A DNA stretch of 64,000 bases, from NCBI RefSeq assembly GCF_001013905.1, contig NZ_LN831790.1:6586001-6650000 (forward strand), written 5' to 3'. The stretch is from Streptomyces leeuwenhoekii (GTDB lineage: Bacteria > Actinomycetota > Actinomycetes > Streptomycetales > Streptomycetaceae). How positions within the stretch are numbered: the stretch's first letter is position 1; each line of letters opens with the position of its first letter. Shown piece after piece: positions 54,795 through 63,208 of the stretch. The position numbers and the translations under genes are program-made. Under the pieces are notes generated by a model that did not search any database, was not told the origin of the DNA, and saw only the letters and a list, made by a program, of their open reading frames with translations.

Positions 54795-54804
54795 CGCCCC
54801 CGGG

Positions 54805-56709
54805 TCACGGCTTGGTGAGCGTCGGGACGGCTTCGGCGGCGGTGCCCGGCTCCCGGGCGGGCGATCCGGCCTCGACAGGGGCGTCCGGGGCGGTGAGCGC
54901 GGGGGCGGCCTCCGGGGCGGTGAGGGCGGGGACGGCCTTGACGGGGACGGCGCCCGGGGTGATGAGGACGGGAGCCGTCCGCGCGGGTGCCGGGTGGGGA
55001 TCGGCCGGCACCGGGACGGGCTCGGCGCGCGCGGTCAGCGCTTCCTCGCGGGGCGGGACGGCCTCGGCGGGGGCGGTGTCCGGCTCGCCGGGAGCCGGGG
55101 CCGGCGGGGCGGGGCCGGTGTCCGCTGCGGTGCGGTCCGGGTCCGCCGGGGCGGTCCGCTCCGGTTCCGCCGGGTCCGGGACCTTCTCCCCGTCCGCCGG
55201 TTCGGTGCGCGGCGGCAGCAGGGCCAGGACCGCCTGGCGGTGGGCGTCGCTGGTGGCGTCGTCGTGGGGGTCGGGCGTGGCCGGTACCTGGATGCGGTGC
55301 ACCGGGCCGGTGCCGAGACGGGCGTAGCCGCGGCCGGCCGGGACCTGCTCGACGGGCGTGGTGCGCGGGGGAGCGCCGAGGACGGCCCGTAGCTGATCCG
55401 CCGAAGCGGGGCCGAGGACCACCCGCGCGCGCGTGTACTGGCGTACCGCGTCGCTCAGCAGGTCCAGGCAGTCGAGCTGGTCGGCGACGACCACCGTCAC
55501 GTTCGCCGCGCGGCCGTGCCGCAGGGGCACCTGGAGGAGGCTCTGCGGATCCCGGCGGTCGCCGGTGGCGGCCAGGTGGGTGAAGGCGCTCGGGCGGTCC
55601 AGCAGGATCCACAGCGGCCGCTTGGTGTCGTCCGGCGGCGGGTGGCCCGCCTGCCGGGCCCGGCCGACGGCGATCAGCCGGCGTTCGGTCTCGTGGGCGG
55701 CCCACTCCAGGCTCGTCAGCGCCCCCGTGGGACCGCATTCGACGGCCAGCACGCCGTCCCGGCCGAGCAGGCAGGCGTACTCGCCGGTGCCGCCGCCGTC
55801 GACGATCAGCAGGTCGCCGTGGTGCAGGGCCTGCAGGGCGATCGAGCGCAGCAGGGTCGAGGTGCCGCTGCCCGGCTGGCCGAGGGCCAGCAGGTGCGGC
55901 TCGGTGGAGCGGATGCCGGTGCGCCAGACGACCGGCGGCACGTCGCGCTGTTCCTCGCCGTCGGTGACGGGGAGCGTGCGCGCCACCGACGTGGGGTCGG
56001 TGAAGCCGAGGACGGTCTCCCCGGGCGCCGTGACGAAGCGCTGGGCGGCGATGCCGGCGGGCAGCGGTGCCAGGACGGTGACCGTGAGGTGGTTGGCCTC
56101 CTCGTCCCACGCGAAGTGGTATTCACGGCCCCGTCCCGCCTTCGCCGCGAGCAGGTGCTCGATGCGGGCCCGGGACTCCGCCTCCCCGTCCGTGAAGTGC
56201 GCCGGGTAGCGGATCACCAGGTGCGCGAAGCGGCCCGCGTCGTCGAACTCGTACGCCGGGAACGCCTTCTCCCAGGTGCCGCCGTGGGCGTAGAGCGGGT
56301 CGGGGTCCTCGGCGAGCGCGAAGTAGGGCACCAGCGCCTCGTACAGCGACCTCAGGCGTCGGCTCTGGGACTCGTCGGGTCCTTCCGGCGCCGGCGGGGT
56401 GCGGTCGCGGCCCTGCCAGGCCGCCGCCGCCATCAGCGTGACGACGGCGAGCAGCGGTCCGTACGGCACGAGCGCCATGACCAGGAACACCGAGGCCACC
56501 ACGAACAGCAGCGCGCCGCGCCGGTCCTTGGGGGTGCCGGTCCACCTGCGCCCCGCGGCCGCGGCCAGCCGGCGCAGACCGCGGGCGATCGTGATCAGCG
56601 GCTGGAGTACGTCGGTGGCGCTGTCGGCCGCCGTCCGGGCCAGCTCCCGGCTGCGGGCGAGCTGTGCGCCGCCGTTGCTCAGAATGCGGGGGAGAGGGCG
56701 CCGGGCCAC
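54805..56709 (-). CDS. Membrane-anchored FtsK/TraB-like ATPase with degenerate P-loop
   Basis: 634 residues. An N-terminal cytoplasmic tail of about 60 residues is followed by two helices (LLFVVASVFLVMALVPYGPLLAVVTLMAAAAW). The middle (110-490) is FtsK/SpoIIIE-like: LLALGQPGSGTSTLLRSIALQALHHGDLLIVDGGGTGEY. The canonical P-loop Lys is absent (GQPGSGTST). The Walker B-like part is DLLIVDGGG. The last 150 residues are Pro/Ala/Glu-rich. It resembles a conserved Streptomyces chromosomal protein (SCO1416 from memory) and conjugative-element TraB proteins. The small membrane protein upstream is a probable partner. Confidence 0.75.
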   Translation of the reverse strand: MARRPLPRILSNGGAQLARSRELARTAADSATDVLQPLITIARGLRRLAAAAGRRWTGTPKDRRGALLFVVASVFLVMALVPYGPLLAVVTLMAAAAWQGRDRTPPAPEGPDESQSRRLRSLYEALVPYFALAEDPDPLYAHGGTWEKAFPAYEFDDAGRFAHLVIRYPAHFTDGEAESRARIEHLLAAKAGRGREYHFAWDEEANHLTVTVLAPLPAGIAAQRFVTAPGETVLGFTDPTSVARTLPVTDGEEQRDVPPVVWRTGIRSTEPHLLALGQPGSGTSTLLRSIALQALHHGDLLIVDGGGTGEYACLLGRDGVLAVECGPTGALTSLEWAAHETERRLIAVGRARQAGHPPPDDTKRPLWILLDRPSAFTHLAATGDRRDPQSLLQVPLRHGRAANVTVVVADQLDCLDLLSDAVRQYTRARVVLGPASADQLRAVLGAPPRTTPVEQVPAGRGYARLGTGPVHRIQVPATPDPHDDATSDAHRQAVLALLPPRTEPADGEKVPDPAEPERTAPADPDRTAADTGPAPPAPAPGEPDTAPAEAVPPREEALTARAEPVPVPADPHPAPARTAPVLITPGAVPVKAVPALTAPEAAPALTAPDAPVEAGSPAREPGTAAEAVPTLTKP

Positions 56710-56773
56710 TCCTGCCTCCTGGGGGTGCGTACGGGCGAGATGCGTACGGGGGTGGGGGTCGGGGCGGGGGCGG

Positions 56774-56968
56774 TCAGAACTTGATGCCGCCGAGGAGGCC
56801 GGCCAGGCTCTCGCCGCCCGCCTTGATGCTCGGGGCGATGGCCGTGCTCGCGAGGTAGAAGCCGAACAGCATCGAGATGATCGCGTGGGACGGCTTGAGC
56901 CCGTCCTTGCGGAAGAAGATGAACACGACGATGCCGAGCAGGACCACGCCTGAGATGGAGAGGATCAT
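56774..56968 (-). CDS. Small membrane protein, partner of the ATPase
   Basis: 64 residues. One N-terminal helix (LSISGVVLLGIVVFIFFRK) and a second hydrophobic stretch (HAIISMLFGFYLASTAIAPSI), then a glycine-rich tail. It lies 64 nt upstream of the ATPase on the same strand. Similar small proteins accompany TraB-like genes in actinomycete integrative elements (Spd-like), which is my basis for suggesting a link. GGAG lies just before the ATG on the minus strand. Confidence 0.8.
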   Translation of the reverse strand: MILSISGVVLLGIVVFIFFRKDGLKPSHAIISMLFGFYLASTAIAPSIKAGGESLAGLLGGIKF

Positions 56969-57277
56969 GTGAGTTCTCCTGGTTCGCGGGGACAGTCACC
57001 ATGAGTACTTCCAGGCTCACAGGATGTATCTATACGATTAAAGGTGCAAATGGGCGAAATTCCGCTGATTTGCCCTGCTTGGCCGAGTGGTGGCCGGTCC
57101 GGTCGAGCAGTGCGCTTGCGTCCGGCCGGAACTGCGGTGATCTTTACCTCCGGCGTGTCGGGTGATGTGCGGCGCGAGCCAGTACCCTGGCGATTCACTC
57201 GTACGGCTTGCGCCGCTGGCCGCCGTACGCACCAGTCCCCAACCTTCGTACGTTCGCAGTGAGAGGCGGTCCGGCCG

Positions 57278-57670
57278 ATGAGTGAAGCCCCCGACCCCGA
57301 GGTCGTGGAGCTGGCGACCAAGATCTTCGATCTGGCCCGGCAGGGCCGGACCGACGAGCTCGTGGCCTACGTGGACGCCGGCGTCCCGGCCAACCTCACC
57401 AACGACCGCGGCGACTCCCTCGTCATGCTCGCCGCCTACCACGGCCACGCCGAGGCGGTGCGCGCCCTGCTGGCCCGCGGGGCCGACGCCGACCGGATCA
57501 ACGACCGGGGGCAGACCCCGCTGGCCGGCGCGGTCTTCAAGGGGGAGACCGAGGTGGTCAAGGCCCTGCTGGAGGGCGGCGCGGACCCGTCCGCGGGCAC
57601 TCCTTCAGCCATCGACACGGCCCGGATGTTCGGCCGGGCGGAGGTGCTGGACCTGTTCGGCGCGCAGTGA
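57278..57670 (+). CDS. Ankyrin-repeat protein
   Basis: 130 residues, cytoplasmic. Three ankyrin units are visible: RQGRTDELVAYVDAGVPANL-TNDRGDSLVMLAAYHGHAEAVRALLARGADAD, RINDRGQTPLAGAVFKGETEVVKALLEGGADPS, and a partial C-terminal GTPSAIDTARMFGRAEVL. A protein-binding role is expected; the partner is unknown. A 310-nt divergent region to the small membrane protein contains an AT-rich stretch with an inverted GCAAAT/ATTTGC pair. Confidence 0.92.
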   Translation: MSEAPDPEVVELATKIFDLARQGRTDELVAYVDAGVPANLTNDRGDSLVMLAAYHGHAEAVRALLARGADADRINDRGQTPLAGAVFKGETEVVKALLEGGADPSAGTPSAIDTARMFGRAEVLDLFGAQ

Positions 57671-57967
57671 CGCGGACAGGCGGGCGGTGACGCGGGCCGG
57701 CGCGCCGACTGCGACGCGAGCGGCGGCGCCGGCCGTGACGCGTGCCGTGGCGCGAGCAGTGCTCCGGGACTGGTCCCGGCCTTCGACCGGCGAAGACATC
57801 GACAACGGGGGAGGCGGTACAGGGCCGCCGAAATTTCGGTCGCGGCGGATGTGACCGCCGGGTCATCATGACGACGTGATTCACGGACGTGCTGGCCGGG
57901 CAGGTGTCGCCGCACCGCGCGGGCCGTGACGCGGTCCGCATGGGCCACCGACGAGAGGCAGAGGAAG
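57671..57967 (+). promoter_or_regulatory. Intergenic region with two palindromes
   Basis: About 300 bases without a gene. The first part is repetitive GACGCG/GCGGCG spacer. CCGAAATTTCGG (57828-57839) is a perfect 12-bp palindrome and GTCATCATGAC (57862-57872) an 11-bp one; both are unusually AT-containing for this genome and look like operators. GAGAGG at 57953-57958 is a good RBS for the short peptide that follows. Confidence 0.5.
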
Positions 57968-58027
57968 ATGGTCTACAGCAAGCAGGAAACGGCGGGCGCC
58001 CCGACGTGTTGTCACGCGGCCAGGTAA
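57968..58027 (+). CDS. Possible 19-residue peptide with Cys-Cys-His
   Basis: ATG at 57968, 9 nt after GAGAGG, opens a short frame that reads MVYSKQETAGAPTCCHAAR and stops at TAA (rare in this genome). 45 nt later the HEAT-repeat gene starts. The N-terminus is not a signal peptide. It could be a leader peptide, a small functional peptide, or chance. Good RBS and low-GC operators upstream are the reason for listing it. Confidence 0.45.
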   Translation: MVYSKQETAGAPTCCHAAR

Positions 58028-58072
58028 GGCACGTCCCCGGTTGCGTCGACGCTTGATGTGAGGCTGTTTCCC

Positions 58073-59491
58073 ATGTTCGATCCGGTCATAGCGCCCAGCG
58101 GCACGCTGCTCGGCCTGCTCCAGCGGGGCCGCGGCGACGGCACACTGCACGCGCTCACCGCCCCGCGCGCCGAGGCCCTGGCGGCACTGAACCACTGCGT
58201 GCTCCACGACCCCCGCCACGACTGGCAGGTGGAGAACCGCTCCCTCTACTACGCACGCCTCCACCTCGACCTCGACGGCGGGCTGGATGCGATCGAGGCG
58301 CACCTCTTCGACCCCGAGGACGTCCTCGACCCCGAGGAGTCGCGCACCGGTCTCGCCCTCGCCGTCCTCGGCCACCTCGCCTCCTACGGCCGGCGGGACG
58401 CCCTCGCCCTCCTGCGCCGGTACGCCGCCCACGGCACCAACTGGGCCTGGGCCCTGGACGAACTCGCCCTGCGCGACGACGACGCCGGGCTGCGGGCCCT
58501 CGCCGAGCCCGTCCTGGCCCGCTTCTCCACCGACGCCGAGGGCGAGGCCGAGCTGGCCGCCGCCGTCCGCGACGCCTTCGAGCCCCGGCCCTGGCGGCTG
58601 TGGGCCGACGACCCGCGGCCGTCGATCGCCGCGCGGGTGCGTGCCGCCCGGGAAACCGGCTGCTTCGACCGCTGGCAGCGACAGATGCGGCCGACCGGGC
58701 CCCGCCCCGGATGGAGCGTGCGGGCCGTCTTCGAATGGGCCCAGAGCGGCCTGGAACGCGGTGCCGCGCTGCATGTGCCCGCCGCCCGCTGCCTCATGGC
58801 CGTCGCCGGTCCCGAGGACCGGCGGGAGATCCTGGAGGCCGCGCGCCACGGCGACGACGGCGCCCGCTGTACCGCGCTGCGCTACCTCGCCGACAGCGGC
58901 GATCCGGGCGTCCTCGAGCTGATCGAGGAGGCCGTGGCCACCGGCTCGACCGTCGTCGTGCAGGCCGCCGTCGACTCCTTCGAACGCATGCGCGGTGCCG
59001 TCGCCGTCGACCGGGCCCGCGGCTGGGCCCGTCGCCCGGACGTGCTGGGGGCCGCCGCCGGGCGCGTCCTCGCCTGCCGCGGTGCGGCGCAGGACCGGGA
59101 GCTGGTCCTCGCCGCCCTGCGCGAAGCCGTACGGGGCGAAGGGCCCGACGCGCCGACGCTGTGGACCCTCGTGGACGGCGCCGGACGGCTCGGCATCGCC
59201 TGTGCCGCCCCCGTGCTCCGGCACATCTACCGTGAGACCGCCTCCTCCCACCTGCGCGGCCGGGCCGCCCGCGCTCTCGCCGCCACCGATCCCTCGTTCC
59301 CGGCCGGGTTCGCCGTCGAGTGCCTGTGGGACTGCGAGGAGACCACCCGCGAACTCGCCGCCCGGCACGCCGAGACCGGTGACCTGCGCGTCGTGGAGCG
59401 GCTGCGCCGGCTCGCCGCCGACCCGGCGGAGGAGGCCGAGGTGCAGACGGCCGTGCGGAGCCGGATCGGGCCGGACGCGGCGGCGCGGTGA
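58073..59491 (+). CDS. HEAT-repeat-like protein
   Basis: 472 residues, helical, no membrane segment or signal peptide. ATG 58073 has GTGAGG at 58058; that GTG is itself a possible start five codons earlier. From residue 230 onward repeated 30-35-residue alpha-alpha units resemble HEAT/PBS repeats, e.g. AARHGDDGARCTALRYLADSGDPGVLELIEEAVATGS and SHLRGRAARALAATDPSFPAGFAVECLWDCEETTRELAARHAE. The first half (FDPVIAPSGTLLGLLQRGRGDGTLHALTAP) has a conserved feel but no family I know. Function unknown; a scaffold is likely. Confidence 0.8.
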   Translation: MFDPVIAPSGTLLGLLQRGRGDGTLHALTAPRAEALAALNHCVLHDPRHDWQVENRSLYYARLHLDLDGGLDAIEAHLFDPEDVLDPEESRTGLALAVLGHLASYGRRDALALLRRYAAHGTNWAWALDELALRDDDAGLRALAEPVLARFSTDAEGEAELAAAVRDAFEPRPWRLWADDPRPSIAARVRAARETGCFDRWQRQMRPTGPRPGWSVRAVFEWAQSGLERGAALHVPAARCLMAVAGPEDRREILEAARHGDDGARCTALRYLADSGDPGVLELIEEAVATGSTVVVQAAVDSFERMRGAVAVDRARGWARRPDVLGAAAGRVLACRGAAQDRELVLAALREAVRGEGPDAPTLWTLVDGAGRLGIACAAPVLRHIYRETASSHLRGRAARALAATDPSFPAGFAVECLWDCEETTRELAARHAETGDLRVVERLRRLAADPAEEAEVQTAVRSRIGPDAAAR

Positions 59492-59871
59492 CCGCCGCGC
59501 GGGCGGGAGGCGGGGCGGACACGGTCGCGCCGTGACCCCCGTGCGGACGGCCCGCGGGGCGTCCTGCCGGGTGCGGTCCCCGCGCGGGCCGAAGAACGCG
59601 AGCGCCGAGGACGCGACTGAAGTCGCGAGGGCCGAAGACGCGGGTGCCGTGGCTCGTGTGCGGCCGGGGCGCCGCCGGGTTCCGTGATCCCCGCGCGGCC
59701 CGGCGCCCGGGCCGCCGGACGCGCCCGGGGTGAACGCGGGGTGAGCCGCGGGCCAGGGCGGTGTGGACGGGGCGCGGCCCGCCCGGGCGCGCGGGCAACG
59801 CTCATGGGACGTTCCTCGCCAGGAAAGATCGACGTTGACGCGGCCACGTCCAGCACGGCGACAACACCCCT
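59492..59871 (+). other. Intergenic region before the glycosyltransferase pair
   Basis: About 380 bases, GC-rich, no believable gene. A small hairpin CGCGACT-GA-AGTCGCG lies at 59612-59627. TTGACG at 59834-59839 could be a -35 for the glycosyltransferases, but no good -10 is present. Nothing else can be supported. Confidence 0.4.
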
Positions 59872-60999
59872 ATGCGTGTCGTCATCGTGACCGAATCCTT
59901 TCCTCCCGATGTGAACGGCGTGGCCCACTGCGCGCTCCAGACCGCCCGGCACCTCGTCGACCGCGGTCACGCTCCCCTCGTCGTCGCCCCCGCCCCGGCC
60001 CCCGGCAGCGACCCCGGCCTCCGGGCGCCGTGCCCGGTCGTGCGCGTCCCCTCCCTCCCGCTCCCCGGTTACCCGCAGGTCCGGGTCGCCCTGCCCAGCC
60101 GGCGGGTCGCCGCGGCACTCGCCGGGCACCGCGCCGACCTCGTCCACCTGGCCGGGCCCTTCGTGCTCGGCGTACGCGGCATGGCGGCGGCCGCCCGGCT
60201 CGGCATCCCCGCCGTGGCCGTCTACCAGACCGACCTGGCCGGATACGCCCGGACGTACCTGGGCGCCGGGGAGGCGGCGGCCTGGCGGCGGCTGAGGGCC
60301 GTGCACGGTGCCGCCGACCTCACCCTCGCCCCCTCCAGCGCCGCCGCGCGGGACCTGCGGGCACACGGCGTCCCCCGGGTCGAGCTGTGGCCACGGGGAG
60401 TCGACACCGTCCGCTTCCGGCCCGCGCGGCGCGACGCCGCGCTGCGCCGCGAACTCGCCCCGGACGGCGAGCTGATCGTCGGCTACGTCGGGAGGCTCGC
60501 CGCCGAGAAGCGGGTCGAACTGCTCGCCGGGGTCAACAGGATGGAGGGCGTCCGGGTCGTGATCGTCGGCGACGGACCCTGCCGGCCCGCGCTGGAAGGG
60601 GTCCTGCCCGGCGCCGTCTTCCTCGGCCGCCGCACCGGCGACGACCTCGCCCGCGTCTTCGCCTCGCTCGACGTGTTCGTGCACACCGGCCCCTTCGAGA
60701 CCTTCTGCCAGACCGTGCAGGAGGCCATGGCAAGCGGTGTCCCCGTCATCGCTCCCGCCGCGGGCGGACCGCTGGATCTGGTCGCCCACGGCCGCACCGG
60801 GCTGCTGGTCCCGCCCGGTGACGCCGCCGCCGTACGGGACGCCGTGTGGGCGCTGGCCGCCGACCCGGGACTGCGGGCGGCCTTCGGAGCCGCCGGGCGC
60901 GCCGCCGTCGAGGGGCGTACCTGGGCGGCCGTCGGCGACCGGCTGATCGGGCACTACGCGGACGTCCTCGCCCTGCGGACCCCGGCGGTGGCGGCATGA
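59872..60999 (+). CDS. Family-4 glycosyltransferase (MgtA/PimB-like mannosyltransferase)
   Basis: 375 residues, cytoplasmic face of the membrane. GT-B fold. N-terminal VVIVTESFPPDVNGVAHCAL and the C-terminal donor-site segments IVGYVGRLAAEKRVELL, VFVHTGPFETFCQTVQEAMASGVPVIAPAAGGPLDLVAHGRTGLLV (EX7E) are typical of GDP-mannose-dependent transferases of the MgtA/PimB' group. It is coupled to a second glycosyltransferase by ATGA overlap and to an SGNH hydrolase after it. No RBS is evident before its ATG. The acceptor is not known. Confidence 0.9.
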   Translation: MRVVIVTESFPPDVNGVAHCALQTARHLVDRGHAPLVVAPAPAPGSDPGLRAPCPVVRVPSLPLPGYPQVRVALPSRRVAAALAGHRADLVHLAGPFVLGVRGMAAAARLGIPAVAVYQTDLAGYARTYLGAGEAAAWRRLRAVHGAADLTLAPSSAAARDLRAHGVPRVELWPRGVDTVRFRPARRDAALRRELAPDGELIVGYVGRLAAEKRVELLAGVNRMEGVRVVIVGDGPCRPALEGVLPGAVFLGRRTGDDLARVFASLDVFVHTGPFETFCQTVQEAMASGVPVIAPAAGGPLDLVAHGRTGLLVPPGDAAAVRDAVWALAADPGLRAAFGAAGRAAVEGRTWAAVGDRLIGHYADVLALRTPAVAA

Positions 61000-62228
61000 A
61001 CCGGACGACCACGCGCGGGCTGCGGATCGTACGGCTCGCCAACTTCGTCGCACCCGCCTCCGGGGGCCTGCGCACCGCGCTGCGCGAGCTCGGCCGGGGC
61101 TACCGGGCGGCGGGACACGAACCCGTCCTGATCGTCCCCGGCGAGCACGCCGACGACCGCGAGACCCGGCAGGGCCGGGTGATCACCCTGCCCGCGCCGC
61201 CGCTGCCCGGGACCGGCGGCTACCGCGTCCTGACCGGCAAGCGGCACCTGGCCCGGCTCCTCGAAGAGCTGGCGCCGGACCGGCTGGAGGTGTCGGACCG
61301 CACGACGCTGCGCTGGACGGGCGCGTGGGCGCGGCACCACCGGATCCCCGCGGTGATGGTCTCCCACGAGACCGCCGACGGCGTACTGCGCACCTGGGGA
61401 CTGCCCGAGGCGGCGGCCCGGCGTGCCGCCGACGCCCTCAACATCCGTACGGCGCACGCCTACGCGCGCGTGGTGTGCACCACCGAGTTCGCCGAGCGGG
61501 AGTTCGTGCGGATCGGGGCGCGCAACGTCGTACGGGCCCCGCTCGGCGTCGACCTCGCCGCGCGCCACCCGGGCCTGCGGGACGCGGCGCTGCGGGCGCG
61601 GCACGCGCGCGAGGGGGAGACGCTGCTGGTGATGTGCTCCCGGCTGTCCGTGGAGAAACGGCCCGGCACCGCCCTGGAGGCGCTCTCGGTGCTGCGGCGG
61701 CGCGGCCGGCGCGCGGTGCTGGTGGTGGCCGGGGACGGGCCGCTGCGCTCCCGGCTGGAGCGGCGGGCGCGGGAGCGCGCGCTGCCGGTCACCTTCCTCG
61801 GCCATGTCTGCGACCGCCGTCTGCTCGGTGCGCTGCAGGCGTCCGCCGACGTCTGCCTCGCACCGGGCCCCGCCGAGACGTTCGGGCTCGCCGCGCTGGA
61901 GGCGATGGCGTGCGGGACGCCCGTGGTGGCCAGCGCCTCCTCCGCCCTGCCCGAGGTGATCGGCGCCTGCGGGGCCGTGGCCGCCGACGACGGGGAGGGC
62001 TTCGCGGACGCGGTGGAGGAGGTGCTCGGACGCCGGGAGACGGCGCGGCGGGAGGCCGCACGCGCGCGCGCCGAGCGTTTCGGGTGGGACGCGGCGGTCA
62101 CCGCGTTCCTGGCGGCGCACGACGCGGACCACCACGGGGCGCCCGCGGTACGCGACGGGGTGCCCGCGGCCCACGACGGGGTGCCCGGTGCGGCCGTCCC
62201 GGTACGTCCCGTCGCGCGGGGGGTGTGA
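60996..62228 (+). CDS. Family-4 glycosyltransferase (second of pair)
   Basis: 410 residues, GT-B. ATG 60996 overlaps the stop of the first transferase. N-terminal IVRLANFVAPASGGLRTALRELGRGY; donor-site segments LLVMCSRLSVEKRPGTALEAL and ADVCLAPGPAETFGLAALEAMACGTPVVASASSALPEV. The last 30 residues contain a short repeat (APAVRDGVPAAHDGVPGAA) that is probably disordered. With its partner it probably adds two successive sugars to one acceptor. Confidence 0.9.
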   Translation: MNRTTTRGLRIVRLANFVAPASGGLRTALRELGRGYRAAGHEPVLIVPGEHADDRETRQGRVITLPAPPLPGTGGYRVLTGKRHLARLLEELAPDRLEVSDRTTLRWTGAWARHHRIPAVMVSHETADGVLRTWGLPEAAARRAADALNIRTAHAYARVVCTTEFAEREFVRIGARNVVRAPLGVDLAARHPGLRDAALRARHAREGETLLVMCSRLSVEKRPGTALEALSVLRRRGRRAVLVVAGDGPLRSRLERRARERALPVTFLGHVCDRRLLGALQASADVCLAPGPAETFGLAALEAMACGTPVVASASSALPEVIGACGAVAADDGEGFADAVEEVLGRRETARREAARARAERFGWDAAVTAFLAAHDADHHGAPAVRDGVPAAHDGVPGAAVPVRPVARGV

Positions 62229-62229
62229 C

Positions 62230-63090
62230 ATGGCGCCCGTGCGGTTCGCAGCCCTCGGCGACTCACTGACCGCGGGCGTGGGCGACCCCGTCCCGCACGG
62301 CCGGCGCGGCTGGGCCGCACTGCTCGCCGCGGGCCTCGCCGAGGACGCCGGCAGGGCCGTCCGGTTCACCAATCTCGCGGTGAGCGGGGCGCGGACCCGG
62401 GACGTGCTGGAGCGGCAGCTTCCCGCCGGGCTCGCCCTGCGGCCCGACGTCGTCTCCGTCGTCGCCGGGGTCAACGACACCCTGCGCCGCACCTTCGACA
62501 TCGGCGCCGTGGCCGCCGGCCTCGACGCGGTGTACGCCGCCTTCGCCGGGCAGGGCGCGGTGCTGCTCACCGCGTGCCTGCCCGACCCGGGCGCCCTGCT
62601 CGGGCTGCCCGGGCCGCTGGCCGGCCCGCTCGCGCGGCGGCAGCGGGCGGTCAACGCCGTGGTGCACGCCCTGTCCGACCGCTACCGTGCGGTGCATCTG
62701 CACGCCCACGCGGGCGACTGGGTCACGGACCGGGCGATGTGGAGCGCGGACCGGCTGCACCCGGGCGAGCGGGGGCACCGGCAACTGGCCCTGCGCTTCC
62801 ACGCCCTGCTGGCCGCCCGGGGCATCGCCACCGGCCACGCTCCCTCGCCGGACCCCGAGCTTCCGGCGCCCACCCGGGCGGCGAACCTGTGGTGGCTGGC
62901 CACCGCGGGCACCGGCTGGGTGGCCCGGCGCTGCACCGACCTGCTGCCCCACCTGCTGACCCTGGCCGCCGACGAACTGCGGCACCACGCGCGCGGGACC
63001 AGCGCCCGCCTCGATCTGCGCGCCTCCGCCGCGGTGTCGGCGGCGCTCGCCGCGCTGTCGGCGACGGAGCGGCCGGAGTCCGTCCGGTAG
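62230..63090 (+). CDS. SGNH/GDSL hydrolase
   Basis: 286 residues, no signal peptide. Block I FAALGDSLTAGVGDP (catalytic Ser), block II SGARTRDVL (Gly), block III VVAGVNDTLR (Asn), block V ADRLHPGERGHRQLA (Asp and His) are complete. The last 80 residues are an additional helical segment. The start lies 1 nt after the upstream stop, so it is cotranslated with the glycosyltransferases; it may remove or add acyl groups on their product (inference). Confidence 0.92.
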   Translation: MAPVRFAALGDSLTAGVGDPVPHGRRGWAALLAAGLAEDAGRAVRFTNLAVSGARTRDVLERQLPAGLALRPDVVSVVAGVNDTLRRTFDIGAVAAGLDAVYAAFAGQGAVLLTACLPDPGALLGLPGPLAGPLARRQRAVNAVVHALSDRYRAVHLHAHAGDWVTDRAMWSADRLHPGERGHRQLALRFHALLAARGIATGHAPSPDPELPAPTRAANLWWLATAGTGWVARRCTDLLPHLLTLAADELRHHARGTSARLDLRASAAVSAALAALSATERPESVR

Positions 63091-63208
63091 CGGGCCGGTC
63101 GCGGCGCGGGGGGCGGAGCCGGGGTGCCGCCCGGGGACGCGAGGGCGCCCGGCCCGGAGCATCACGGGCTCACGAGGGGCCGTGGCTCCGGGGACCGCCG
63201 CCGGGGGC

